Shown: positions 23,768-32,092 of the stretch, piece by piece | Numbering within the stretch: the first letter of the stretch is position 1 | Layout of the letters: each line of letters starts with the position of its first letter | Origin: JBFIHF01 sp964411125 | Lineage (GTDB): Bacteria > Myxococcota_A > Bradymonadia > Bradymonadales > Bradymonadaceae | Direction: 5' to 3' | NCBI GenBank assembly: GCA_964411125.1 | Contig: CAYPJU010000063.1 | Span: 1 to 39,440 of the forward strand | DNA length: 39,440 nt | Made by a program: the position numbers and the translations under genes | Notes under the pieces: generated by a model | Told to the model about the DNA's origin: nothing | The model's database searches: none | What the model saw: the letters and a program-made list of their open reading frames with translations, nothing else

Positions 23768-26039
23768 GGGGTTGATCGGCGTCACCCTGAGTGACAAGTT
23801 CCGGATCGAGCGGATGCTCGGGTCGGGCGGGATGGGAGCGGTCTACGAGGGGACGCAGATCGCGCTGCAACGCCGGGTCGCCATCAAGCTGCTCCACGCC
23901 CACCACGGCGACGAATCCGACCGGCGCCGCTTCCTGCGCGAGGCGAAGGTGGTCGGGACGCTTCGCCATCCCAACATCGTGGGACTCATCGATTTCGGAG
24001 AGGATCCGGCGCGTCGGTTGCTCTACCTGGTGATGGACCACGTCCGCGGGGTCTCGCTGGTGGACGTGGTCGAAGCGGGACGCCTGCGATGGCCGATCGC
24101 GCTCGCGCTCGTCGGGCAGATCGCCGAGGGGCTCGCCTCGGCGCACGATCGCGGCGTCCTGCACCGGGATCTGAAACCGGAGAACGTGATGGTGTCGCGC
24201 GAGGCCAACGGCACCGCCCACGTCAGGTTGCTCGACTTCGGGCTCGCGACGGCGGTCGACGACAGCACCCGGCTGACGAAGACGGGCTCACTCTTCGGAA
24301 CCCCGGCCTTCATGGCGCCGGAGCAGGCGCTCGGCCAGACGCTTGGGCCAGCAGCCGACCTCTATGCGGTCGGGGTCATCCTCTTCGAGCTGTTGACGGG
24401 CCGGCTCCCGATCGACGCGCCCGCGATGGTTCTGATGGCGCGCAAAGTCGACGAGGACGCACCACGCCTCGACCACTTTCTCCCGCAGGGGGAAGTCCCG
24501 GCGGAAGTGGTCGACCTGGTCGCGGCGCTCCTCGAGCGTGACCCCAACGCTCGGCTCGACCGCGCGTCGGAGCTCGGCGATCGGATCGCCCGAATTCTGG
24601 GGAGTGACGACTTCGCCCCTCCGATCGGGGGGAGCGAAGCGCTCGACTTCTCGGAGTGGTACGCCGACCGACGGGAACCGCATCCGGTCCGTCATCCCAC
24701 GCTTCTTTCGGCGGTCCGCACCTCGCCTGCCGACGACTACGAGGATGGGTCGACCGACCCGCTCCCGCAGTTGCAGCAGGCTTCGACCCTCGTCGAAGAG
24801 CGAGCGACACATGTGGAAGGCCTTCGTCACGACCGCGGTACGTCCGCCGCTGCGCCGCAAGGGCTGACCGTCCGCGATCTCGGCATGGCGGCGGTTGCGG
24901 CGCTCGCCGTGGGAGGGATCGCCTTCGCGATTCTGTCCGCCACCGACGACGCGCCCCCGCCAGCTCCGGCGCCTTCGGTTCCGAAAACGGTCCAGGCAGC
25001 GGTGACCACGCCACGACCGCCGACCGACCTCGAACCCCGTCCTCCGCAGGTCGAAGCGGACGTGGGTGGCCCGGCTGCGATCGATGCCGGGGTGGCCGCA
25101 AACCGCGACGCGGGATCGGGGATGGCACCGACGCGAACGGCTGGTTGTGACCGCGAGGCTGTCTTCACGCACATGCGTGAACTCACCACCAACAGCCGTC
25201 ATGGCCCGATGCGGTGGACAGTGGTGCTTCCGGAAGACTACGACCCCGGGCGTGCCTACCGCACGCTGTTCGTCTTCCACACCGAAGGGGAGTCACAGCT
25301 CGCAGCGATCGAGCAACGCGGGATGGTGAGGCTGGAAGACTGGGTGGTGATAGCCCCGGCGGACAACAGCGCCAACGCTCTGCGCCCCTGGTTCGAGGGC
25401 GACTTCTCGGATCGCACGGAGCTCGTCCGGACCTCGTTTCACGAGACCGGGCGCATCGTGTGCCTGGACCCGCGCTGGATCTTCGGCGTGGGACATGGAT
25501 CGGGAGGACGGGCGGTGGAGCGGGTGATCATGGACCTTCCCCTCTCCGGGATCGCCGGCTCGGGGTTCCGCTACCGCGCCAAGGACAGTCCGGAGATCCC
25601 TCCCTTCTCCACCCCGTTCATTCATCTGTGGGGGGTCGACGACCCCTATCTGCCGCGCGACGGTCTGACGCCTTGTAACCACCGGCGCATCCAATCGCTG
25701 TCGGCGAAGACCCAGCGGTGGAAGGGGCTGAATTCGTGCAGCGGGGAGCCGCAAACGTTCGTCGAGCGCGAAGACGGCACGTGCTTCCGGTGGGAATGCG
25801 AAGCTCCGTTCGCCCTGTGTGAGGTGCAGGGCGGCAACCAATGGCCAGCGGGGGATTCGGCGATCGAGGCGCAGGTCAAGCAGTTGCGAGACCAGCTCGG
25901 ATGGGCCGACGATTGTGTCCAGAAGGATCGCGGGACGACCTTTCCCTACGCCCGGGTGATCCTGAAGTTCTTCGACGAGTACGGTGAGGCGCTGAACGCG
26001 GAGGAGACCGACCGATGGCGACCGGGCACCCCGCTCTGA
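23757..26039 (+). CDS. transmembrane Ser/Thr kinase with extracytoplasmic pseudo-hydrolase domain (second of tandem pair)
   Basis: A 760-residue paralogue of the preceding kinase. The TTG at 23757 is used because the alignable N-terminus starts there; another TTG at 23772 is possible. Kinase residues are complete: GSGGMGAVY, Lys44, HRDLKPEN (Asp138), DFG (Asp160) and MAPEQ. One membrane helix lies at about 375-395. The outer domain (about 455-740) has GVGHGSGGRAV, IHLWGVDDPYLPRDGL and CEVQGGNQWPAG at the places of hydrolase nucleophile, acid and histidine motifs. Gly581 stands where Ser is expected and Asn694 where His is expected. Ser582 is one place late and is Gln in the sister protein. 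Conserved cysteines match those of the sister. It ends 18 bases before the convergent deacetylase gene. Confidence 0.85.
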   Translation: MASEGLIGVTLSDKFRIERMLGSGGMGAVYEGTQIALQRRVAIKLLHAHHGDESDRRRFLREAKVVGTLRHPNIVGLIDFGEDPARRLLYLVMDHVRGVSLVDVVEAGRLRWPIALALVGQIAEGLASAHDRGVLHRDLKPENVMVSREANGTAHVRLLDFGLATAVDDSTRLTKTGSLFGTPAFMAPEQALGQTLGPAADLYAVGVILFELLTGRLPIDAPAMVLMARKVDEDAPRLDHFLPQGEVPAEVVDLVAALLERDPNARLDRASELGDRIARILGSDDFAPPIGGSEALDFSEWYADRREPHPVRHPTLLSAVRTSPADDYEDGSTDPLPQLQQASTLVEERATHVEGLRHDRGTSAAAPQGLTVRDLGMAAVAALAVGGIAFAILSATDDAPPPAPAPSVPKTVQAAVTTPRPPTDLEPRPPQVEADVGGPAAIDAGVAANRDAGSGMAPTRTAGCDREAVFTHMRELTTNSRHGPMRWTVVLPEDYDPGRAYRTLFVFHTEGESQLAAIEQRGMVRLEDWVVIAPADNSANALRPWFEGDFSDRTELVRTSFHETGRIVCLDPRWIFGVGHGSGGRAVERVIMDLPLSGIAGSGFRYRAKDSPEIPPFSTPFIHLWGVDDPYLPRDGLTPCNHRRIQSLSAKTQRWKGLNSCSGEPQTFVEREDGTCFRWECEAPFALCEVQGGNQWPAGDSAIEAQVKQLRDQLGWADDCVQKDRGTTFPYARVILKFFDEYGEALNAEETDRWRPGTPL

Positions 26040-26057
26040 GCGGAGTGGACCCATCGG

Positions 26058-26999
26058 TCACAGCGCTTCGACAGCCTCGGCCATGGTGACGAAACGATAG
26101 TTTTCGCGGGTCTTCGCGACGATGCGAGCGTAGCGCTCGCGCTTGGTGGCCCACGGGATGCCGAGATCGGGCTGCACGCCGACCAGGTCGGCCACGCCGG
26201 GGTCCTCGGCGTCCATGAAGTCGATTGCGTGAAACTCGAGGTTCAGCAGGCGCGGGTGGGCGCGACGCAACATCGGATAGAGGGCCGCAAAGCCGCGCGC
26301 ACCCACAAGATGCAGGCTCGTGCCGATGACCGGAAACCGCACCCCGGGGACGACGCACATCGGCACCTCGATCGGAAACCGCGACCGGCCGTTGGGTGCG
26401 GGGACGCGAATCGAATGTTGCGACGGCCGGTACGGCTCGAGCGGGGTCCAGAGAGTGTCGACGCGGGTCATGTCGCTGCGGCTCGGCGTCCCGCGCAGCG
26501 CAAGGGAGGACATGACGGCACCCTTGGCGAGCCAGTACGGGGGGCACGGGAAGACGGACGAATCGTAGCGGTAGTCGAGCTCGGCGAGGATGCTGAGAAT
26601 GCGAGCGTCGACGTTGTAGCCCGGGGTCCTGAACCCTACCGGGGGAGCGCCCATGAGCTCCGTCAGCCCCCCGTGCGCGCGCCGGATGTCGTCTCGAATC
26701 TCGGGCATCGGTCGGCGTCTCAGGGCGTAGTCGTGGGCCCATGAGTGCGAGCCCAGCTCGTGACCGGCGTCGACCGCTTCGTGGAGCAGCTCGCGATGCG
26801 CGGGGTCGTCGAGGTCCTTTCCGATGACGAAGAAAGTCCCGTCGACCCCGACGTCGCCGAGAAAGTCGAGGAGGCGGCGAACTCCGACGGTGTAGGCCTC
26901 GTCGTGAGGAGCCTCGACGCGGGGGAGTCCGTGGATCTCGCGGTAGCACCACAGCCCGTCGAGGTCGACGGTGAAGCAGGCGTGCGGGGAGCGGATCAC
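26058..26999 (-). CDS. polysaccharide deacetylase (NodB-fold) family protein
   Basis: A 313-residue NodB-homology protein. The GTG at 26999 overlaps the glycosyltransferase stop by four bases. Metal motifs of the fold are visible: FTVDLDGLW (second Asp binding metal, in place of the common TFDDG), SHSWAH (the SHxxxH His pair) and GFRTPGYN (RxPY-like loop). A late LEFHAIDFMD resembles the histidine motif of this type. It lacks a signal peptide, so it probably acts in the cytoplasm on a lipid-linked or nucleotide-linked sugar, as do PuuE/PssD-like relatives. It likely removes an N-acetyl or formyl group from the sugar that the adjacent glycosyltransferase handles. The true substrate is unknown. 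Confidence 0.85.
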   Translation of the reverse strand: MIRSPHACFTVDLDGLWCYREIHGLPRVEAPHDEAYTVGVRRLLDFLGDVGVDGTFFVIGKDLDDPAHRELLHEAVDAGHELGSHSWAHDYALRRRPMPEIRDDIRRAHGGLTELMGAPPVGFRTPGYNVDARILSILAELDYRYDSSVFPCPPYWLAKGAVMSSLALRGTPSRSDMTRVDTLWTPLEPYRPSQHSIRVPAPNGRSRFPIEVPMCVVPGVRFPVIGTSLHLVGARGFAALYPMLRRAHPRLLNLEFHAIDFMDAEDPGVADLVGVQPDLGIPWATKRERYARIVAKTRENYRFVTMAEAVEAL

Positions 27000-27724
27000 C
27001 GGTGGCGGATTCGAATGACCCAGGTCAGTCGACCGAGGTTCTTGAGGACGTTGGGGACCCGGCGAAACAGGTTGATCGACGGGGGGCGCTTCTCGGCGAT
27101 CGTCACGGGAATCTCCGTCACGCGGAACTTCATCCGCTGCGCACGGATGACGAACTCGCTGGCGAAGAGGTCTTTGTCGACGACGCACCGCCCGACGACT
27201 TCGAGCAATCGGTCGCGTTTGAACGCCTTGAGGCCGTGGGTGTCGGTGCCGCGAAAGCCGACGAAGACGCGCAGGAGGAAGTTGAGCGTGAACGTCGCCA
27301 GCTTGCGGTAACCAGGGCGCTTGTCGCGCGATGAATCGAGCGCCTTGCTCCCGATCACGAGGTCGAACCCACGCTCGCGGATCTCTTCGAGCGCGCGCAC
27401 GTAGAAGTCGGTGTCGCAGAGGTCGATCTCGTCGCAGATGACGATCTCGCCACGAGCGTCCTCGATGCCCCGTCGCATCGCGAGGCCATAGTTCGGCTCG
27501 CTCGAGTGCAGGATACGAAGCTCGGGATGGCGCTCCATCAGACCTCGAGCGACCTCGACGGTCCGGTCGCTCGAGCCGTTCTCGCTCAGGATGATCTCGT
27601 AGGTGTCGTCCCACCGCGGTTCGCTCGCGAGCTTCTCGGTCAGGTCGGCGACCGAAGCGCTGAGGATCCCCTCCTCGTTGTAGATGGGGATGACGATCGA
27701 GACGGTCGGTGGGGCTTCAGACAT
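26996..27724 (-). CDS. family 2 glycosyltransferase, DPM1-like
   Basis: A 242-residue GT-A fold glycosyltransferase. It opens with VSIVIPIYNEEGIL, then EIILSENGSSDRT and GLAMRRGIEDARGEIVICDEIDL (an Asp-Glu-x-Asp metal site in place of the common DxD). The C-terminal part has GTDTHGLKAF, typical of enzymes that move sugar to polyprenyl phosphate. No membrane helix, so it acts at the inner face of the membrane. The start at 27724 overlaps the upstream membrane-protein gene by eight bases and its stop overlaps the deacetylase start. This suggests making a lipid-linked modified sugar. Confidence 0.9.
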   Translation of the reverse strand: MSEAPPTVSIVIPIYNEEGILSASVADLTEKLASEPRWDDTYEIILSENGSSDRTVEVARGLMERHPELRILHSSEPNYGLAMRRGIEDARGEIVICDEIDLCDTDFYVRALEEIRERGFDLVIGSKALDSSRDKRPGYRKLATFTLNFLLRVFVGFRGTDTHGLKAFKRDRLLEVVGRCVVDKDLFASEFVIRAQRMKFRVTEIPVTIAEKRPPSINLFRRVPNVLKNLGRLTWVIRIRHR

Positions 27725-27950
27725 CGTCGGTTCTCCCTGCGAACCAGCGGTAGACCAGGACGAGAAATGCAGCGTTGGCGAAGAGGACCGCGACGGTGGT
27801 CCCGAGCATGATCGCGACGATCACGGGGTCCTCCTGGTCTCGGACCATGTAGAGAGGCACCAGCGCCGGGATGATGAGGGGCACGTAGAGCGCGGCGACC
27901 CACTTCTTCGACGGGAGCTCTTTGGACGGGGTTGTTTCTTGTTCTTCCAT
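27717..27950 (-). CDS. small two-helix membrane protein
   Basis: A 77-residue protein with a short polar N-terminus and two hydrophobic helices (about 16-37 with AALYVPLIIPALVPLY, and 45-68 with VAIMLGTTVAVLFANAAFLVLVY). It is not recognised. It is first in a three-gene operon with the glycosyltransferase and deacetylase, to which it is translationally coupled. It could anchor them or help move the lipid-linked sugar, but no motif supports a specific role. The ATG at 27950 begins the membrane-protein pattern; a longer in-frame extension to 28142 is not credible. Confidence 0.65.
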   Translation of the reverse strand: MEEQETTPSKELPSKKWVAALYVPLIIPALVPLYMVRDQEDPVIVAIMLGTTVAVLFANAAFLVLVYRWFAGRTDDV

Positions 27951-28090
27951 GGGCGGCGAGCACCTTATCCGACATTGGCCATTCGCGCACCCGCTTCGAA
28001 CGCCGTGAGGATCAATCGCCACAAACCTCTGACGACTGTGCTGTTTTTGCGCACTGAACATGCCGTTTCGCATGTTTCGTGCATGACGAG

Positions 28091-28119
28091 TTGTCACTAC
28101 ACCCCATGGACGCCATAAT
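28091..28119 (+). promoter_or_regulatory. sigma-70-type promoter for the third kinase gene
   Basis: TTGTCA (28091-28096), exactly 17 bases, then CATAAT (28114-28119). Five of six bases match consensus in both hexamers. The expected transcription start is about 28125-28127, which coincides with the GTG start codon at 28126. Confidence 0.65.
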
Positions 28120-28125
28120 CGATCT

Positions 28126-29898
28126 GTGACCAAACGTCTCAAAATACCTGCCCCTCCTGCGCATCAGAAGACCGTCGACGGTCGTTTTCGGCTCGTGAAG
28201 GAGATCGGAAAGGGGGCCACCGGGATCGTGTACGAAGGAGTGCAGCTCTCCGTGGACCGTACCGTCGCGGTGAAGGTCCTCAACCCGACGTACAACGTGC
28301 GCGAGGACTACAAGGAGCGTTTTCAGCGCGAAGCGAAGGCGATCGCGCGGCTGAGTCACACGAACTGCATCACGCTGTACGATTTCGGGTACTCCGACGA
28401 GTTCCAGTCGCTCTACATGGTGATGGAGTACGTCGGCGGCAGCGAGCTCTACGAGCACTGCGTGAACGACACGATCTCGCTGCACCAGTCGGTGCGCGCC
28501 GGGATCCAGATCGCGGAGGCGGTCGCCCACGCGCATGGCCACGGGATTCTCCACCGCGATCTAAAGCCGGAGAACGTGCTCATCACCGAGGACTGGACGG
28601 CGAAGGTGCTCGACTTCGGGATGGCGCGCATCGTCGACGAACTGTCCGACACGCCGGCACAGCAGCGGCTCACTCAGCAGGGCGCGGTGTACGGCACCCC
28701 GGCCTACATGAGCCCCGAGCAGTGCCAGGGCAACATCGACGTCACCGAAGCGACCGACATCTACTCTCTCGGCGTCATCCTCTACGAGCTCGTCGAGGGG
28801 CGGTTGCCGTTCCGCGCGCCGAAGGTGCTCGACATTCTCGTGCAGCACGTCCGCGAGGAGCCTCCACCGATTCGGGCCGACATACCGAAACGCCTTCGGT
28901 CGCTGATCATGAGTATGCTCGCCAAGCGACCGGTGGAGCGGCCTTCGGACGCGAAGATCGTCGCCGAGACACTCCGTTCGATCCTCCCCGAGATCCCGGC
29001 AGAAGGCGCCGAGCGCAACACGATCGACGTCTCGCAGGAGATCCAGAAGAGCCTCATCGAGAACGAGACCAAGGGCCCTCAGACCGGCGAGGGCGTCCCG
29101 CGCTCCACGATGCAGGGGGTCGGAAAATCGCTCGAGTCACGGCCGGCGACCGACCCGGGAGAGACTCCAGCGGTCGAACTCGAGCACCAGGCACGCGTCG
29201 TCGAGACGATGCAGCCGATGATGCTCCAACCGGAAGCGCGCAAGGAGATCGACAAGGCGCTGCGCGAGCGGCGGCCGAGCGACGAGCTCAAGTCGATCGA
29301 CGAGATCAACGTCTCCGACGAGCGCCCCGGAGCTGTGCGCTTCGGTTCCGAGACCTACGCCTACGAAAAGCCCCAACGGCCCAAATCGGGATGGTTCGTC
29401 CTCGTCGCCCTCCTCGCCGCAGCCCTCGTGGGCGTCGGCTTCGTCGCGTCGGGTCAGCTCGGGGCACGGCAAGCGGAGACCGCCGTTCCTCCCGCGGAAG
29501 CAGCGATCGAAGAGAGTGCTGCCGCCGAAGCGAACGCCGAGTCGCCCCGCACCGACGACGCGCCGACCGAGGTCGACATCCCCGAGGAAGCCGCGGCGCT
29601 TCCACCAGCGCTCCCCGAACCGATCGTGGCCGACGAGCCACCGCCGCCTCCCGTCGAGAAGTCGCGACGGTCGATCGCGAAGCGGAAACAGAAACGTCGC
29701 GCCACTCCGCCCCCCGCGGCCCCTTCGGAACCAGCGCCCTCGCCCGAACCGGAAGTGGCGACGGAGAAACCAGCGCCCTCGCCGGAACCGAAGGCAACCG
29801 ACGATGGCAAAGAGGCCCCCGCTTCGAGTACAAAGGAAACGAAGAGTGCGGAGAAGGAAGGCGACGACAAACTTCCGACCGTGCGCTTCACGTACTGA
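28126..29898 (+). CDS. transmembrane Ser/Thr protein kinase
   Basis: A 590-residue kinase starting at GTG 28126. The Hanks domain (about 21-290) has GKGATGIVYEG, Lys50, HRDLKPEN (Asp145), DFG (Asp163) and YMSPEQ, all intact. A juxtamembrane linker (about 300-420) follows, then one membrane helix (about 422-443). The outer tail is a disordered Glu/Ala/Pro and Lys-rich region with repeats such as EKPAPSPEPE, with no recognisable sensor. It may reach across the periplasm or bind peptidoglycan by charge. Unlike the two kinases upstream it has no hydrolase-like domain. No ribosome site is visible and the promoter is right before the start, so the mRNA may be leaderless. TPR and lipoprotein genes follow in the same direction. 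Confidence 0.92.
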   Translation: MTKRLKIPAPPAHQKTVDGRFRLVKEIGKGATGIVYEGVQLSVDRTVAVKVLNPTYNVREDYKERFQREAKAIARLSHTNCITLYDFGYSDEFQSLYMVMEYVGGSELYEHCVNDTISLHQSVRAGIQIAEAVAHAHGHGILHRDLKPENVLITEDWTAKVLDFGMARIVDELSDTPAQQRLTQQGAVYGTPAYMSPEQCQGNIDVTEATDIYSLGVILYELVEGRLPFRAPKVLDILVQHVREEPPPIRADIPKRLRSLIMSMLAKRPVERPSDAKIVAETLRSILPEIPAEGAERNTIDVSQEIQKSLIENETKGPQTGEGVPRSTMQGVGKSLESRPATDPGETPAVELEHQARVVETMQPMMLQPEARKEIDKALRERRPSDELKSIDEINVSDERPGAVRFGSETYAYEKPQRPKSGWFVLVALLAAALVGVGFVASGQLGARQAETAVPPAEAAIEESAAAEANAESPRTDDAPTEVDIPEEAAALPPALPEPIVADEPPPPPVEKSRRSIAKRKQKRRATPPPAAPSEPAPSPEPEVATEKPAPSPEPKATDDGKEAPASSTKETKSAEKEGDDKLPTVRFTY

Positions 29899-29913
29899 AG
29901 CCGGACGAGTCCC

Positions 29914-30885
29914 ATGACGGACGCAGCAGTACTCGACGCAGCCCGCATCTCGAGGAGGGGATGGAGCGCAGCGGTCGCTTTCGCGATCGCGATGCTCTTC
30001 TCCGTCTCGGTCTGGGCACAGACGACGGTTCGGGAGCTCAACGCGCAGGGGCTCGAGGCATTCGCCGCGGGCCGTTACGAGCAGGCCGCCGAGCTCTTCG
30101 GCCGCGCCTATGCCCTCGAACCGCAGAGCGAGCCGCTGAAGAATCAGGCCGTCGCCTGGTACAAGGCGAACCGCTGCAGCAACGCGGTCGAATCGTCGCA
30201 CATGTTCTTGATGCGCTCGGACATCACTTCCGACGAGCGTCGTGAGATCGAATCGCTGCTCGGGGCCTGCAAGGTGAAACTCGCCCGCGAAGCGATGGAG
30301 GCGGGAAGTTTCGACCTCGCCGACCGCTTCCTCGACGACGTCGACGCGATGAACCCCGACCCCGTGCTGCGCGACCGCGCGGCGCTCGTGCGGGTCGAAG
30401 TCGCGAAACGGCGCAAGGCGGCGGACGTCCCTGCGGTCACGGCGCTGGACGGCATCGACAGCGGCGAGCCCGAAGAAACTACCGACCCGGCCCCCGCCGA
30501 AGAGCCGCGGGCTGGCGGGACGACCAAGGCACCCCCTCGGCCGAGCTCGCTCGACAACATCGAACCGGTCGAAGATTCCCAGACCCGCGGGTGGCCGCTC
30601 GTCGGCATCGGGTCGGCGATCCTCGCCGGCGGGATCGCCTACCACGTGGTGGTGAAGGTCCTGGTCGAACCCGATTTCGTCGAGACCGCCGCGGCGGGCG
30701 AAGACCGTGCCCGGTACGATCGGCTGGACCGAAGCCTTCGGACCGCCAACATCCTCGTCCCCGTTCTGTACGGGCTGGGCGGCGCCGTCGCCGGTACCGG
30801 CATCATCCTGGTCGCGACGTCCCCTTCCAAGCCTCGCGATTCTCGGGAAGGGCTGGTCTTCATCGGCATGAAGGGGGAGTTCTGA
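29914..30885 (+). CDS. exported TPR protein with C-terminal membrane helices
   Basis: A 323-residue protein 15 bases after the kinase. A signal or anchor helix lies at about 17-35 (AAVAFAIAMLFSVSVWA). TPR-like helices follow (about 40-165): GLEAFAAGRYEQAAELFGRAYALEPQ, with a single CSNAVES segment. A Pro-rich linker leads to two hydrophobic segments near 230-250 and 276-300. This layout (signal, TPR, linker, membrane) is common in myxobacterial proteins encoded beside Ser/Thr kinases, and it may form a complex with this kinase. Exact role unknown. The stop overlaps the next ATG by one base. Confidence 0.78.
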   Translation: MTDAAVLDAARISRRGWSAAVAFAIAMLFSVSVWAQTTVRELNAQGLEAFAAGRYEQAAELFGRAYALEPQSEPLKNQAVAWYKANRCSNAVESSHMFLMRSDITSDERREIESLLGACKVKLAREAMEAGSFDLADRFLDDVDAMNPDPVLRDRAALVRVEVAKRRKAADVPAVTALDGIDSGEPEETTDPAPAEEPRAGGTTKAPPRPSSLDNIEPVEDSQTRGWPLVGIGSAILAGGIAYHVVVKVLVEPDFVETAAAGEDRARYDRLDRSLRTANILVPVLYGLGGAVAGTGIILVATSPSKPRDSREGLVFIGMKGEF

Positions 30886-31451
30886 TGCGCCTTCGCTCCG
30901 CCATCTGCGCCGCGCTGTTCCTCGTCGGCTGTTTCCAGACCTCGGCCACCGTGCCGTTCGAGGGGCCCGACGCGAGCGCGGATTCGGGAAGCGCAGTGGA
31001 CACGGGCGGCGATCCGCCCGACGAGGGGAATCCCGCCGAAGAGATGGGCCCCGAGGACGTGGGGGTCGAGTACGATCTCGCTGGCACGGCGTTGTGCGCC
31101 GCCCCTCCCGACAACCCCCCGCGGTCGGTCTGCGATCCGACGACCCAGCGCGGCTGCGACGTCGGCCGTACCTGTGACGTCATCCTCCGTTCGCCGGACG
31201 GCGACCCGGAGTTCTCCGTCGCCTGCCGCGGCTTTCGGCTCGGCGAAGTGATGGGTGCCCGCGACGGCGAGTCGTGTGACGAAGAGACTCCCTGCCGCCC
31301 GGCCCTCCGCTGTCTCGGTGGTCAATGCCGCCGATACTGCGACCTCACGGTAGAGAACGAGTGCGGAGCGGAGTTCTGCAACCCGATCTTCCCCGCCGAG
31401 CAGGTCCCCCAATGGGGTGTCTGCCTGCCGGAGTGCGCGGACCGCGGCTAG
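30885..31451 (+). CDS. cysteine-rich lipoprotein, unknown function
   Basis: A 188-residue lipoprotein (lipobox LVGC, Cys16). An acidic Asp/Glu/Gly/Pro linker (about 25-65) follows, then a domain with about 14 cysteines, including pairs such as SVCDP, GCDVGRTCDV, PCRPALRCLGGQCRRYC and CGAEFC. The spacing suggests several disulfides, as in extracellular EGF-like or 'myxococcus cysteine-rich' domains. It overlaps the TPR gene by one base and ends the kinase operon, 40 bases before the convergent Nudix gene. Function unknown. Confidence 0.75.
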   Translation: MRLRSAICAALFLVGCFQTSATVPFEGPDASADSGSAVDTGGDPPDEGNPAEEMGPEDVGVEYDLAGTALCAAPPDNPPRSVCDPTTQRGCDVGRTCDVILRSPDGDPEFSVACRGFRLGEVMGARDGESCDEETPCRPALRCLGGQCRRYCDLTVENECGAEFCNPIFPAEQVPQWGVCLPECADRG

Positions 31452-31482
31452 CGCTGGCGGCCACCGCCCCAGCTCACAGCGC
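31451..31482. terminator. hairpin between convergent lipoprotein and Nudix genes
   Basis: GCGCTG (31451-31456) pairs with CAGCGC (31477-31482), with an inner stem GGCGG/CCGCC around a CCA loop (31456-31468). It begins at the lipoprotein stop codon in a 40-base convergent gap. No T-run follows, so termination is only a possibility. Confidence 0.35.
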
Positions 31483-31491
31483 AAACATCGA

Positions 31492-32046
31492 TTAGAGGAG
31501 GCCCTGCCGGTAGAGGTGCGCGTCCCAGGAATGGATCGCTTCCTGGAGAACGCGGCTCTCGGCGTCGTAGGAGATCTTCTTCAGGGCTTGTTCAAGCGAG
31601 TACCAGCGCACTTCCTCGACCTCGTGGTCGTGGTCGTCGATGCTGCCGGACTGATACTGCATCAGGTAGAAGGAGACGACCTTCTTCACCCGGATCTTTT
31701 CGGACGAGGAGATGTCGCGGCGGGTGTACCAGTACTCGATGGCGCTCAGGGAGGAGATGACTTCCCCCGAGCAACCGGTCTCCTCTCGGGTTTCGCGAAC
31801 GGCGGTCTGTTCGGGGGTTTCGTCGCGCTCGATGCTTCCTTTTGGGAGTCGCCAGCTCGGGTTGCCTCCGCGGGTCGGTACCTGGATGAGGCAGACCTTG
31901 ATTTCACCGCTGAAATCGCGAAAAAGCACGCCCCCAGCGGACTCTTCAACGATGTTCTCCGATCGATTCGTCACGCGACTCCTGAGTGTACTTACCGGGA
32001 GAAGGTGTACCGTGAACGCCCCGATTTGCTCAACCGTGTTCTCCAT
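31492..32046 (-). CDS. Nudix hydrolase
   Basis: A 184-residue Nudix protein with a full Nudix box from Gly70 to Gly91 (GSIERDETPEQ, then REETG). Such enzymes cleave nucleoside diphosphates linked to another group. The preceding SWRLPKG and the later tail EVEEVRWYSLEQA are usual for Ap4A or MutT-like members, but the substrate is not evident. The ATG at 32046 has GGAG seven bases upstream. GTG 31974 also has AGGAG and would give a 160-residue product nearer the family norm, so the first 24 residues are uncertain. It is third in the minus-strand set after the barrel and aminotransferase genes, separated by a repeat array. Confidence 0.9.
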   Translation of the reverse strand: MENTVEQIGAFTVHLLPVSTLRSRVTNRSENIVEESAGGVLFRDFSGEIKVCLIQVPTRGGNPSWRLPKGSIERDETPEQTAVRETREETGCSGEVISSLSAIEYWYTRRDISSSEKIRVKKVVSFYLMQYQSGSIDDHDHEVEEVRWYSLEQALKKISYDAESRVLQEAIHSWDAHLYRQGLL

Positions 32047-32092
32047 GGGGAGTCTCCGAACTCCGCTCGTCGACCGCGTTGCGAATACACCC

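Noticed and set aside
28126..28142. Extension of the small membrane protein to a start at 28142 on the minus strand
   Set aside because: The added residues are Arg-rich with no signal and would overlap the kinase promoter and start.
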